Source: Hermodice carunculata
Lineage: Eukaryota; Annelida; Polychaeta; Eunicida; Amphinomidae
Reading direction: 5' to 3'
Assembly: GCA_964020975.1 (NCBI GenBank)
Contig: OZ026625.1
Location: 6,656,413 to 6,720,412, forward strand
Length of the DNA: 64,000 nucleotides
Position 1 is the stretch's first letter. Each line of letters starts with the position of its first letter. The translations under genes and the position numbers were made by a program. The notes below the pieces were generated by a model that saw nothing but the letters and a program-made list of their open reading frames with translations, searched no databases and had not been told where the DNA came from. Of the stretch, positions 1 to 12,510 are shown one piece after another.

Positions 1-60
1 TGCTATTTACAGTGCATGGGAATTTATGTAACTCTATCGCAATTTAAGTAGGGAAGTTTG

Positions 61-71
61 ACATACATACA

Positions 72-105
<34 letters not shown>

Positions 106-112
106 CATACAT
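61..112. repeat. (CATA)n microsatellite
   Basis: Tetranucleotide run of CATA/TACA units, slightly interrupted at its right end. Confidence 0.95.
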
Positions 113-298
113 ATGAATTTTGGCGGCTTTTGCTTTTAATGCATTGAACTGAAGTTTTTAATTTCAGCTCTAGACAGAGGTCCAATGAAACCTATGTTAC
201 ACTATTACTGTATAGTGTTTTTGTTTTCACCGTTTGTGCCATTATCGAAATATGGTAAAAAGAAATACAACAAAATTAAGTTAATGTATGGCATAGTC

Positions 299-391
299 AT
301 CTCTCTCTCACTCTCTCTCTCTCTTTCTCTCTCTGTCTCTCTGTCTCTCTCTCTCTCTCTATCTATCTATCTGTCTATCTAACTGTCTATC

Positions 392-465
<74 letters not shown>
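299..465. repeat. Compound (CT)n-(CTAT)n-(TA)n microsatellite
   Basis: Three simple-repeat tracts follow one another: about 60 bp of CT, about 45 bp of CTAT, then about 57 bp of TA. The open frame read through it (serine/leucine/tyrosine/isoleucine runs) is an artefact of the repeat. Confidence 0.97.
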
Positions 466-469
<4 letters not shown>

Positions 470-2684
470 AAGGTATGTTTTCATGCATATAAATAGATTA
501 AGACAAACACAAATGGACCATTATGGCTTCATTTGCTGCCGAGTGGATGAATGATACACACTTGATAAAATGGCGTCATATAGTATTTTAAAAGGTTTAA
601 AATATATTTGCAAAACATAAAAGACATACATGCAATACAGTCAAAACAACGCAATCTGCTAACGAGTATCAATGTCAATCATGCAACCGTTTGTCATGAA
701 ACAAACATCTGTGTCACTGGTGATGAAGGAGGCAAGGCAGTGTTCACCTGCACTTGTGCATATACATGTAACTGTTGATATGAACAGGGCTATCAAGTAC
801 AGCCTGCAAACCAAAGGGCAAAAGACAACATATTATAATGACTGCGTCTGAAGTACCTGATCCTTCTCAAGATAAAGATACAACAGCAATTGCCAGAAAA
901 TATGAAGGGTCACATCAACAAAAGCCATTCCTTTGGGCACGAAATCGCCCGTATTTAGCTAAGCGGTGAGGAATATATCCTGTTATGACGGTTGTTTGCT
1001 TATGTCTGCCATGTGCAGACGTTGCCCTCAAGGATTATATTCTTTCCCAGGCCTTCTTTATCAATCTTTATCATGCAGATGGGATCTGTCATCCATACCC
1101 TTTGTGTATATTTTAGCTTAGTGTACATTTTAATCCATAGCGAGGCAAAGTCATCTGAATGGGATCTTTTGATCTCGTTTTGGATGTAGAAGAAGTTTGG
1201 TGTTTTCAGTATGCATGTGTGAAGAAATGTGTTATAATGAGCGTAGTGAAAGCCACCCCTTTAAAGTAAACATGGTATTGAATGCATCAGCTATCAAACA
1301 ATTTGTATCACTTCTAATGGACAAGCTTAGGAGCAAGTACCATGCCTATAATAATATGCTTGAAAAAAGTGACAATTATTTCGTGGAGTAACTCCTGGTC
1401 CTCGTGATTAGTGTTATACCTGCTCCAGATTCAGATCACAATCAACAGATGGTGGGTAACAACCTTTGGCGCGAAACAACAAAGTATCAGCAGGTTCTGT
1501 TATTGACCCCTCATTTACTCACATCTCTTGTGTAAAATGGGTTCAATGAATAAAAAAAATGAAGCATGTCCACTTTTTGTGCCCTGCATATGAATGCATA
1601 CTTAACATATACAAATCAAAAGGATAAACACAGTAACACACTCTTGTTAATTATCAACGCAGGTACGCGGCGTCATGGGTCCTGCGACATTGGCTCGACA
1701 CAGTTAACACTTTCTGGGACTGCAACAATGCGAACAACACGGAGATGGATCAGCATATTTGTCGTAATACGGAAAATACAAAGTGAAATTGTCTATAGTC
1801 TGTAGGTAGTATTCTTAGTTATTCACTGATGTACCATGCAATTTATCGACGACCATCTCCCGCAAAGCAAAAACGCATCGCCTCGGATAATACGTTTTGT
1901 TAAACGGGAGATGATCACCTTATTACACATTACATCTGTGAATGGCGACTTTATCTCATTGTTGACTCATCAGAGCCGATTTTCCAATTTATCTGGGACC
2001 GTGTCCCTTTTTCCACCAGCAGGAATGTCGACTGGCATCGACCATGTGACCGTGCTGATGACTTCGCTTTTCGTATCTCCGTGCAACGGGCTGTCTGGTT
2101 CCCTACGTCAGGTTATCCTAGCAAATTTAACTAGCTTGGAAGTACATTCTAATGCAGCTTTCAGTACATAAATATCATTCCGGGAATAGGTAAGCACATA
2201 CAAAATTTAATTCAGTCGTACAACCTCACCTTTGCCCGAGGCAAGCAAAATTATGAAACACACCAAGTGATTCAAAGCATTGCTGGCTCTAGCTGCAGCA
2301 GACGATTGCGTTTTCCCATAACAATTTGCATGTATGTTACAATACCACAAAATTAAAGAAAGAAACGTTGAATACCATTGCAACTTCATGAAATGTAGAA
2401 CAGCGTTGTGTATTTCGACACATTAAATGAGTTATAAACCCTAAATCTAGCAGACCATTCTCTCATAACTGCATGGCAGGACATCGGAGTGTCCAGAATG
2501 ACACTCGCATTTGGCTCAACCACACGCTTTTTAGTCGCTGCTTTTAACCATTTCCACCTTAAATCGTCCAAAACTGGCTTCTGGTCAAATGTCTGCTTCC
2601 ATGTTTTCAGCTAATTTCAATTGTATGAAAAGCAATTTGACTAAGAATTGAAGATGAGACCTATCAAGATAACATGTCCTAGGA
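466..2684. other. Non-coding stretch, no gene recognised
   Basis: Short open frames occur at 1566-1805 and 1836-2171, but neither shows a recognisable domain, convincing splice sites or a protein-like composition. No repeat family is recognised. Confidence 0.5.
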
Positions 2685-2747
2685 CAACAGCTTTCCTTAG
2701 CATGGGTTGGGCACTAAGAGCCCAGTCCATGACAAGGAAAGCTGTTG
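2685..2747. repeat. 63-bp inverted repeat (hairpin)
   Basis: The two arms of about 31 bp begin CAACAGCTTTCCTT on the plus strand and end AAGGAAAGCTGTTG. They meet almost without a loop near GGGCACTAAGAGCCC, with a few mismatches. It could be the core of a snap-back MITE, but no terminal repeats or target duplication were found around it. Confidence 0.8.
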
Positions 2748-4217
2748 ACTCCGTCTTAATTCAAGGAGGAAAGGTTACCTTGATCTGAGGTGTTCGGAAG
2801 AATGCAAGGAAATTAGTTTCAATTCTTTGACCAATTTACGAAACGATGGGCCTGGCAACATCCATTGCCTACATGCAAAGGGTCAAATTCAAAATTAAGA
2901 TATTTTTGGCTCATGAGTGAAAGCAGAAAAAGCACTGTGTAGTAGTAGCTAGGTACTTGATGTAAATAGTATTTTTCCTTCATACACAGTTGCCTTCAAA
3001 TTGTTTTTCATATTTTTGTGTGTCCTCATAGTATTTTGTCTTAGTTGGGTATTAATATCCTCAGAGTGACCATGTGCCACTCAGCTGGGACTTTCTGGCC
3101 ATCGACAGAGCTGAGACCAATAGGTTGACTTTTAAAGAGGTCTCAATTCATGTTTTCATTTCATCGTGGGAAGGAACGTGCAATGATTCTGAATACCGCC
3201 ATGGCTTTCTGACCTAAATTGTCAAATCTGGAGGAATCAGACTTTTCTGGCTTGTCTGAGATAGATAAGAAATCGTACCCGTATTAGTTGTGTCTTTCCG
3301 GGTGAGCCAGAGTGTTCTGGCTTGTGTGCAAAATCACGGGGAAAAATCAGTGTGGAGTGAGCTGTCTCTTCTGTGGTCGTCCGGTCGCCAGGTCAGGTAA
3401 ATTTCATTATTGCATACAACATTTGTGAAGAAGTATTATCGCATGTACAAAGATCATTGGTTTCAGGAAAGGTTCTTCTACTGAACATGTTGCAGTGTAT
3501 TTGACATATATATATATATATATTGGGGCGCGCGTGTGTGTGTGTGTGTGTGTATGTCTGTGTCGACCTGAAAGCTCTGCAGACAGTCATGACATTTTTG
3601 GTAAATTATTTAACTTTTGTATTTAACGAACCAGACGTAGTATATTTTGAAGGCATAATTTCGGAGCATTGATAATTACAACTTATGTGCCTCGATGTTC
3701 TATTCTTGTGCTTCACTCTTCATTATGTCAACTGATGACATCGGAAATGCCAGTGATCTTTCTGGCTAAAAGTGTGTTCAGATAGCACAACTTTATCTAC
3801 CGCTATCAATGCTAACTTTACCTTCATGCAGTTAGCTGATATTTTGACCATTTAAATGCATGTGTATAATTTGCAGGGTCCAAAATAAGGTTTTATCTAA
3901 TTAAATTGGAAAGACTTTAGTTCAAAACCTGGCGTCGGATTCACCACTGTACAGCTTGACTTGTTCTTGGGAGCATTGGTACATTAGAAATTTGCTTTCA
4001 GAGACCATATGTGAGACAGATCTGCTGTTATGTCTGAAGGTGATGTAACGCCTTTAACCGGAGGTTTGTTGGCGGAACGTATTTGTCAGGGACCCGTGAC
4101 ATGTAGTTCGTAAAAATTGTAAAAAACATCTTAAACATCTTAGCACGTTGAATGTGGCGAATATCATTTTAAAAGACAGTTGGTATTTCATTGCATTGTC
4201 CAGGCTCCAGTTGCATA
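2748..4217. other. Non-coding stretch with a short (TA)n/(GT)n tract
   Basis: No gene recognised. A (TA)n tract followed by a (GT)n tract lies at about 3505-3553. The rest is unique-looking AT-rich sequence. Confidence 0.6.
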
Positions 4218-4369
4218 CAGAATTGATAATGGTGCCACTGACAGAAGGTTGTATAGAGAATTTATAGTTGTGCCACTGATAGAAAGTTGTATACAGAATT
4301 GATAATGGTGCTACTGATAGAAGGTTGTATACAGAATTGGTAATGGTGCCACTGATAGAAGGTTGTCTG
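4218..4369. repeat. 38-bp tandem repeat, 4 copies
   Basis: Four consecutive 38-bp units start at 4218, 4256, 4294 and 4332. Each reads roughly CAGAATTGATAATGGTGCCA and continues CTGATAGAAGGTTGTATA. The second unit is the most diverged. Because 38 is not a multiple of three, the frames crossing the array do not repeat as a protein. Confidence 0.95.
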
Positions 4370-7039
4370 CACCCCGTTACCCTGAACGACATCTCAACCT
4401 GTGATTTATCGCAGATTTGGCAAAATTTTATTCAGGATCTAGTGAAAAATCTACCAGGTCAAGTGTCACCGAAAGTTGCTGTTATTGTTATCATTGTTTG
4501 TAAAAGTATGCTTCACATATTATACAAGATCACCCGTATGGGCCAGACCCTTGCAATTCCTTGCGACCGCGACCACTGTGACGTCACGGAAATAATGTAC
4601 ATTGACTGTCTTGACCATTGCATGACTGAAAGGTTACTGTCCTTGTGGGTCAATATCACGGGATGAAATGTCATCTACATTATTTTGTCCAAAACAAGGA
4701 AAAAGCGGGATCTTCAGATTGCAAGGTTGTCTTTTCGGTAGTCTGCCGTAAATACTCACACAGAGGTAAATTACGCTTTTTCTGTGTTCAAACATGGATT
4801 TAAATTACAGCATGAAATAAATTGTTCGAGGGGAAAATAGCGAGTTAAGAAGTGTGCATTTTTGCTTCAATGTTTTGTTGTTTTTTTTTCCTCTGACATG
4901 ACAGTTCAATTGAAGCAAATTATATTTTGCCATATATGCATGTAAACCTTAAATAGCAAAATCAGACTGGTTTTCCCTGCGATTCCTGTATATGGAATGT
5001 GTATACTTCGTTATTTTCCTTTCTGCTTTTATAAATAATTCGTTAAAATGTGTACCACCTTCAAATAAAAAATGATTCATAGTTTCTGTTTAATATTTTG
5101 TTTACTGCATAGGCCTATCCATACGTTTGGAAACTTTTTGCATCGGTTCTAAAAAAAACATCCGCTATGCGACATTAGACTCCAGCACCTTTTATGCAAG
5201 GTAATATTTTCTGAGTAATTTTCAATAATTTAATTCTATTGATATGATCGAGTGGTAAAAAACGCATTTTTATTCCAGCATTATGTTCTTATCGAATCAA
5301 AAACACAAAGGAAAATTATGAAGTATACATTGATACAGTTACTTTTATGTTGTGCAAATATTTTTGCAATTTGACATGTGAAGACATTAATAGTTTCCCC
5401 TTCACCTATAAATTTTCTAACGTAGAATTGGGAAGTAAATTTCATGTTGAATTATAGATTCGTTCAGTAGAGCTTGTAATACATTTGGAAAAAAAAATGC
5501 CCATGTAATTGGATAATCAGTATATTCCTGATTGCAAATTTACCTAAGTATAAGATTGAAACAATATATATGAAACATTTGAAGGGAAAATTAAATGTTG
5601 ATTTTTAAAGACAAACATTTTTACACAAGAGGGCACAAGGTTTACGTAAATATCCGATTGAATTATTAAATATGTATGCCTTTAGTGCACCAAGCATCTT
5701 GCAGCAAATAGGGACGCCCAATTGAAAAAAAAGTAAAGTTCAGAGCCGAAACAAGCAGGCTTCAATTATTGTAAAAGAATGATCAGTTTGTAAACGTTTT
5801 TTATCGTATCAGGACTGAAATAAAAACTTGACCACACAGTATTCGAGGTAAACATATTTTAATCCATAATAATCATTGTAACAAAACAATTCTAATCTTT
5901 ATACAATCGTAATTTGTGTACAAATTTCAGCATTTGTCGCGATATTTGACATGACCTACACACACATAAGAAACGAATCTTAATACTGATATCCCTTAAT
6001 GGAAAATCAGTGTGGATACAACTGAAATCATTCTTTATACCAGACACTGTAGTGAGTCTACGTTCTTCGAACACACTAGTAATTAGAATGGCGTTAAATA
6101 TCTCATTGTTGTAGGGGTATATACAAGAGGGTAATGTAAGTCACAGTTTTATGCAAAAGTAAGCTGCCACGTTCATTTATGGCATTATACAAAATAGAAT
6201 ATCATTTATACAATAGTATAGTATCATAATAGCTGTACACGTGGCTATGGGCAAAAGTGAAATACCATAAATGGACATGTATGATCAAAATTGTTCTTAT
6301 TTAATATTGAACTTCTAATGAAATGAGAACTTAATATGCCACTGGTTGGGAAAGGCTGAACAGGCGCGGACACCTATGCGAGGCAGCTACTTCCCGAGAT
6401 TTATGAAACAGAAAAACAAAACTGACGTTATAAAATTATTATGATGTGTTTTAAACCGAGTTATATACCGAGTTATATGATAAAAATGATAACATGGCAT
6501 GTAAACAAGGCACGATTTTACTGCACAATGTAGATATGGTGGCGTCTGGATGGCTTACAACACTGCAGGGTTCTCGATATATTATGCATTAATTAAGTAA
6601 ACTCAGAAGCGACGATTCTGTAAGTGGTTTTGTTTAAACATATTATATTTTGTTCATGCGATTTGACCATAGGGCCAAACCTTACATGAAATCCTGTTGC
6701 CACATTCAGATGAATAAAAATGAAGACGAGAGAGACACAGCTCGCGCGGACAAAACACAGTTTGACAAAGACGATTAAGAAGATGCACAACATTACACAT
6801 ACTTTGCTGGCAACAGCCGAACAGGTTTAAAATATCATGTAGAAACATGACAAACAGGATAGATAGACTTGAGTATCTCTTTCGTTGTTAACTTGTTTCT
6901 TGAAACCAAAGACACCCCCTACCAATTTGATTGAAATCATTTTGACTTTTCGATAAACGTTTACATAGCCCTACATAATTTGTTCGACACTCTTCAGACT
7001 CGACAAGGATAGTTTTTAAAATGAAAGGGGCAAGTCTGA
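4370..7039. other. AT-rich non-coding stretch
   Basis: No coding exon, RNA gene or repeat family recognised. Open frames in this interval are 60-113 codons and look random. Confidence 0.5.
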
Positions 7040-7700
7040 TGTAAGTTAAACAGAGAGCAGAATTTTTTTTTTTTTTTGGGCAAATAAAAGGTGATGGACA
7101 GTGTCTGCGGTGGTGTTATTACAACGATGATCACACGTGTTTGTTTCTTTAAGACCTACTTGATGAAGGTGACTATTCAGCTGGATGCAGCCCGTGCTGA
7201 GGCTTCCGTGCAAAACGGAAATGTGGCGGCTCCCAGGGACACATGAATTATATTCATTTGGAAGAGGGTACACTTTGTTAACATAAGCTTCAAAGATAGA
7301 TTCGCCCTCCGCGTGTCGCATTCTCATAGGTATTTGGTTCCATAGACGGATGGTGGAAGGAAAAGAGGCACTGTCGCACAGGGCTGTCCACGCACGATTA
7401 TGTGGGATGTTTTGCCAAAATCTAGTATATATATTTCTGTTTTATGGATCATTATAGACGCATGGTTTGACATGTATTGAGGGACTTCTTGCTTTATAAA
7501 CATGAGCAGTAATTTTCTTTTCCCCGGCATTGGTTTGATACGGATTAGTCGTATAAAAGGTTTTTGAACACATGGATTCAGGTGCATTCAATTCGCCAGT
7601 GGCGCCATCTGCAGTGAAGAGCTCTGCCGTGGTGTAGGATGTATTTTGTACGCACTTGAAATATGTGTACAATTTTCTGTTTGACAACAAATTGATTTTT
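7040..7700 (-). mobile_element. LINE 3' fragment (end of ORF2)
   Basis: Read on the minus strand, pieces of the C-terminal part of a LINE ORF2 are seen. These include a segment like CR1/jockey-group tails (HISVLHGSLSTGCIQLNSHL, about 7165-7225), followed by a decayed zinc-knuckle-like CDH...HHLLF block. An upstream stretch (about 7330-7690) resembles the region between RT and the C-terminus. The frame changes several times, so this is a dead 5'-truncated copy. Clade cannot be fixed from this piece. Confidence 0.7.
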
Positions 7701-9119
7701 ACTCAGACATGGTATGTCAAATACACAGCTGCAGTAATTCAAAAGGAAAGAAAGAATTTGTCACTCTTCATTAACATGGTAGTTTAAGCATACAGAAACT
7801 TTGTACAGGGCTTATCCTGAGCGCTTCAAATGCTCTTCATAAAACCCAATTTATTACAATATTTTGTAATATTACTATTGTTCCAGACAAACACCAACAT
7901 GAACACTGATGTTCTGTTGCTTCCAAGAGAAAAAAGCTTTTGAGCTTCTTTATTGGATTTATTTCTTCCGAATCTGCCAGCTTTATCATAAACATATAGC
8001 TATCTTTTTCAATACGAATGCAGGGACTAGAAAACTTAGAGGTCACAATAAACACCAAGAGAGAAAATGCATGTAGTTATATCTTTTCCAAATGATTATG
8101 ACGCATAGCGACATAAAGTGGCGTACTCATTAATGTGTTCAATTTGTATAAATCTTCATTCAATTGCAATGTGTGGCACCCTTTCTCTCCAGATTACAAA
8201 CTTAAATTATATGCCTTACTTTGAACTCATTTCATCCTTCCATTTTTTTTCTTATTTGATGGTTTGTGATCACCAGCTTCCCGCATTTGTTGGTATAGCA
8301 TACATATATGCTGCTTTCGGGACCTCATTCCATACCAAAACATTTACTTCTATTTCTGTTGGTCCACAAGACGTAGTCCTTCTGGATTTTGCCCTGTGGG
8401 CCGGCCATTTCTCGGTGTAAACCAATACTTTTACATATTGTGATGCAAGCCAAATTGCATATTGGCGTGTGTTATTAATTCTTTGTCTACAAAAATAATA
8501 CAGACATGTGGCTAGGTAATTATTTTCCTTTCATTGTAATACGCTATTTTGGAAAACAGCAACTATGTTACAATTTTTCATTGAAAGTTTGGGCTATTTA
8601 TAATTACGTCTGCGCTCCTAGAAAAAACAGTTCTCACTGTGCACATGTTTTACCACAAATTTTTAAGAACCGTTGTAGTCACTATCGACTAAAATATAAG
8701 GAGACCGTGGGAGAGAACAGCTTTCCGTTTGGCTCCCGTCTAATACGCAGAATTCAACATATGCAGTACGTTAACTCTGTCCTTTCTTCGAATTTTTCTT
8801 TCGTATCTAAGACTGCGTTTTGGTTAGTGGTGGTATTCATAGGTGACACTGTAGAAAAGTCTGTGCGAAATGTGTAAAAAACACACAACGTATCCGATGT
8901 TCACAATGTTCATCAATACACATAGAGAACTCATGAGCAGAACCATGCAGATATCAACTTCATATAGCACCCTGCGGTATTCCTTATGATTTACCTGTGG
9001 TTTACAGTCGACTTTATTTGGACGTATTTAATCAAAACTTTTTTCATAAAATTACCAATATGAATTCCCTGTCCCTATAAGTATTTAAAAAACATCCAAC
9101 GGACGAGAAAACTATCTAT
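7701..9119. other. Non-coding stretch
   Basis: Open frames at 8118-8420 (+) and 8506-8877 (+) have no recognisable domain and no family resemblance that I can name. No other structure seen. Confidence 0.45.
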
Positions 9120-9480
9120 TTTAATTACATGATTTTGATGGTGCCAGATTAAAATTAAAAGCGAGGACGAACTGTTTAGGTTCCGAGACTGATTTAGTAC
9201 GGTGGGGTATTTCAGGGCAAGACAAGTGCACCTTATGTGTCTGCGGGAGCGATAATCTGGAACATTTTCTCTTTGCATGTCTAAACTTAGGAAGCTTAAG
9301 AGCTAAATATTTTAGATTGTTAGAATCGAATTCAGTCGGAAAGGGGAATGCACCTTTTGGACGCAATTTATGAATGCATTATTATTCGTCAAACCATGTT
9401 TGTTCCTAGATTGTGCAAGTTTCCCTGTGTCAAAAGCTGCCGCCACGGTGTTTGATTATATTTGTAAAAGATACTTCGTG
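9120..9480 (+). mobile_element. LINE 3' fragment with zinc-knuckle-like tail
   Basis: On the plus strand at about 9229-9285 a frame reads CTLCVCGSDNLEHFLFACL. This is the C-x2-C...H-x4-C signature typical of the C-terminus of many LINE ORF2 proteins (pattern CxxC, EHxLxxC). Flanking residues (WGISGQDK before, LRAKYFRLL after) fit. Only this tail is left, and no tailing repeat was identified. Confidence 0.65.
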
Positions 9481-9689
9481 GAAGCATGGCGTCTGCGCGG
9501 AAAGCTCAGAGATCAGGCGGTAGCGACAGACACAACATGATGCATATTTGTATACATTTACGCAGATTTTGTATATTTTATTTTAATCTGCTTTTAACTT
9601 GTTTAGATAAATTGCAGTATTTATCTGTCTGGACGCACCACAAGCTAACCCCGGCATGTGGTACCAGCGTGTAAAAGGGGTAGTTTCCG

Positions 9690-9745
9690 ATAAAATTAAT
9701 ATCATCATCATTATTATCATCATTATCATTATCATTATTATTGTT
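9690..9745. repeat. (ATC/ATT)n microsatellite
   Basis: Mixed trinucleotide tract of ATC and ATT units, shortly after a LINE 3' fragment. It might be the tail of that element. Confidence 0.85.
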
Positions 9746-9925
9746 ACCTGCTATATATCACAATGAATGAAGACATAACTTTCAGTAACACGCATTATGT
9801 ACGTGGAACTCGACACAGGAAAGTATGTTTCATGGGAAACCAAAAAAGTGTACTTTACATTTTAAGTACTGTGTTTAGCATTGGAATACGCGCGCATGAC
9901 ATGAGAGCCTATTCGTATCACTGAC

Positions 9926-10610
9926 AATTCTTCGCGATGTCTAGATCAGATAATATCTAACACTCCTAATTATATTTCTGAACCTTGCGTTTTACCACCG
10001 ATAGTCAACTGCGATCATAGTGTGGTGTCGGCTAAAATTTTGTTTCGGCATAAAACTGATCATGCGTACAAGCGACTAATTTGGGAGTACGAAAAGGCTA
10101 ACTTTGACAATTTTCGGGACTATCTGAGTCGTATTTATTGGGACAACTTCTTCTATTCCAACAGTGTCAATGACTGCTGTTCTTCTTGGACTATGGGCTT
10201 TCTGCAAGCTGCTAAAGAGTGTGTCCCTAATAAAAAAACTAACTATACGCCCAGATGACATGCCACGGTATACTTCATCTTTGCGCTGTGAAAAGCAAAA
10301 GGTCACGCGCGCCTATTCTAATGCTAAACACAGTACTTAATAACAGTCCTCGCAGCCACGAACTTTGGACTACTTCTAACAGGTTGCGCAACCTCTGCCA
10401 GGAGCATCTTCGGGAAAACGAGGAACAACATAATAACAAATTAAATAATTCTCTTAAAGATTCAAAAAAGAAAAATAAAGCCTGGTGGAGGACCGTTAAA
10501 TATTTTCATAATAAAAATCATCGTGACAACTACCGTCCTATATCCCTTCTAAGCTGTACCGCAAAAGTTACGGAGAAAGTGATTATTAAACATGTTTTAA
10601 ATAGGAAGGA
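9926..10610 (+). mobile_element. LINE fragment: endonuclease-RT linker and start of RT
   Basis: On the plus strand this contains the linker that follows a LINE endonuclease (INCDHSVVSAKILFRH, then RLIWEYEKANFDNFRDYL, about 10000-10130) and a downstream basic segment (RLRNLCQEHLRENEEQHNNK). It then jumps directly to an RT motif-1 block, NYRPISLLSCTAKVTEKVII, at about 10529-10590. About a hundred residues normally found between these parts are absent, so the copy is internally deleted and ends inside RT. It belongs to the CR1/jockey/L2 group by appearance. Confidence 0.75.
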
Positions 10611-10833
10611 TGGAGAGCTTGCCCGTCCGGCTGCACCCGTCGTTTTTTATGAACATCGGAATTATAGTGATTTTGTCAAAACAAAGGTGCTTTGAAATAA
10701 CTTTGAATGCCGACTCAATATCCAAATCAAATGTTTATAAACACATGTGTGCTGAAAGGTTTGTGGTTTCTCGTGATCAGGCGAAATTCTCAAACAATGA
10801 TAATTGAAATGCAAACGTTGTCAAATGTTTAAG

Positions 10834-10899
10834 CCACGAACTTACAAACATGTCAATCATAGGAGCCACGAACTTACAAACATGTCAATCATAGGAGTG
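10834..10899. repeat. 33-bp direct tandem duplication
   Basis: Two adjacent copies of a 33-bp unit starting GCCACGAACTTACAAACATG, essentially identical and therefore recent. It sits just left of a LINE 3' end. Confidence 0.93.
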
Positions 10900-10914
10900 A
10901 ACTCCGGTATTTAT

Positions 10915-11600
10915 TTCAACTGGATCGCCCTATACTACATCGAGATGTCATTAATCGAGGGGTTCTCCAGAACATGGAGCGACACAGAAAATGTATATTA
11001 CAAAACACACAGGACAAAACAAAAACAAAGTTACAGAGAAGCTGTACACATGCTTGAGATTTGTACCCTGCATACAAAAATCACAGTAGTTAAAGTCACA
11101 AAAATGCAAAACAAAGCAAAACAGTTCACTACAGGTAGAATATACACATAAACGTCCCTGTTCACAATGATACGGACTAGGAGTAGGAAATTTCATAAAG
11201 GACACTTAAGAAATAAGATTATGTAAATCGCGACTGACTCAATTGAAAATTACTGCTTGTGCATAACAGAACTAAAATATGAAGCGTGTTGTATCTACGA
11301 CGTATCTGTGGAAAGCATCACAAATTTGTATGTTGAAGGGAATGGACAATTCGTCGCTACCAAAGAGAAAAATATAAGCTAGCCTGTCACTTGCTGTGTG
11401 TATAATCAGATTCGGGTGGACGCCGGGAGCAATAATAGGGATGGTGGAGTTGAGAAGGTTTAATTCTATAAGTTGAATACTTTGGACAAAAGAACAGATA
11501 ATGTTGCAGATCTTTAGTGGGGTAGGAACAAGAACATGTAGGTTGTGGGATGATGTTGACTTTAAAGAGATCAAAGTTAAGTCTCGAGAATCCAAGACGA
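10915..11600 (-). mobile_element. LINE 3' end, copy 1 (ORF2 tail plus 3' UTR)
   Basis: Minus strand. The frame at 11272-11595 ends with a segment ASDRLAYIFLFGSDELSI...DAFHRYVVDTTRF, a typical LINE ORF2 terminus (xxYxxxTxRF just before the stop). The 3' untranslated part runs left to about 10915. It matches the neighbouring copy in a block containing GGTTCTCCAGAACATGGAG (about 10959-10977 here, about 11672-11690 in the other). It is 5'-truncated. Confidence 0.72.
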
Positions 11601-11634
11601 AGCTGGGTAGTTTAGTTTAAACGTACTTGTTTAG

Positions 11635-12510
11635 TCTGGATAGTCCTATAGTACATCGAGATGACTAATACATGGGTTCTCCAGAACATGGAGACACACA
11701 ATAGGTATGTACAAGACACACATGACAATACAAATGTCACCAACGTATTATATCTGTGTAAACTCTTAACGAATATCAAGATTTGATTACTTGTAGGATA
11801 CCAATTAAACCAGTTTGAATTGAATTCAACATTTACCCTATCAAGAAAAAGGGGTGATACAAATAAATTTGCTTAGTCCAACTGATGATCACTACAGTAA
11901 CAGTAACGGAAACATTTAGTCGTTAAAGCGCCTGGTATCAGTAGTGTACTGATGGAGAGCATCAGAGATCTGGATATCTAGGCAGTTCGAAAGCTCGTTA
12001 CTGCCACGGACAAATATTTCAACTACCCTATCACTACCAATATAGATTATAAGATGCGGGCTAACCCCCGGTATAACAAATGTTGGCAAATCTGTAACCT
12101 TGGGTATAGTAAACAAGAACATCGAATCATAGTTAAATAAAGTTTAATCAGCTTTGCGGAAAGTTTATATTTGAATCTACACAGAAGGGCAATTCGCTGG
12201 CTCGCTTTGGTGGTAATACGAGTAATGTGAGCATGCCAGGATAAATTGCTACTAAGAGTAATACTAAGATGAATGTGTGAGTCTGCCGCAAGTATTTCAG
12301 AGTCTCCAAGACGAACGGGTGGATGGTGTGGTTTAACAAGTTTGGTTGAGAATATGACAGAAAGAGACTTTAAAGCGTTAAACATAACACGCCACAACTT
12401 TCCCCAGTTATGTATAACGGAGAGATTAATGTTCAAGTGATTAGAAGTTTCGATGGGGTTATTAACTTCAAATAGACTGGTGTCGTGGTTTGTTTTTCGT
12501 AATGTGGATG
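11635..12510 (-). mobile_element. LINE 3' end, copy 2 (RT C-terminal half, tail and 3' UTR)
   Basis: Minus strand. An eroded RT catalytic block (DTSLFEVNNPIETSNHLNIN) at about 12425-12485 is followed by a frame at 12047-12436 with the usual post-catalytic LINE text (HNWGKLWRVMFNALKS; ILAADSHIHLSITLSSNLSW; ITRITTKASQRIALLCRFK). A terminus parallel to copy 1 (IGSDRVVEIFVRGSNELSN...ALHQYTTDTRRF) follows at 11916-12075. Part between RT and terminus is missing. Same family and orientation as the fragment immediately to its left. Confidence 0.78.

Noticed and set aside
1566-2171. Two consecutive open frames of 79 and 111 codons as possible exons
   Set aside because: No recognisable protein similarity in any frame, and no consistent splice pair with matching phase.
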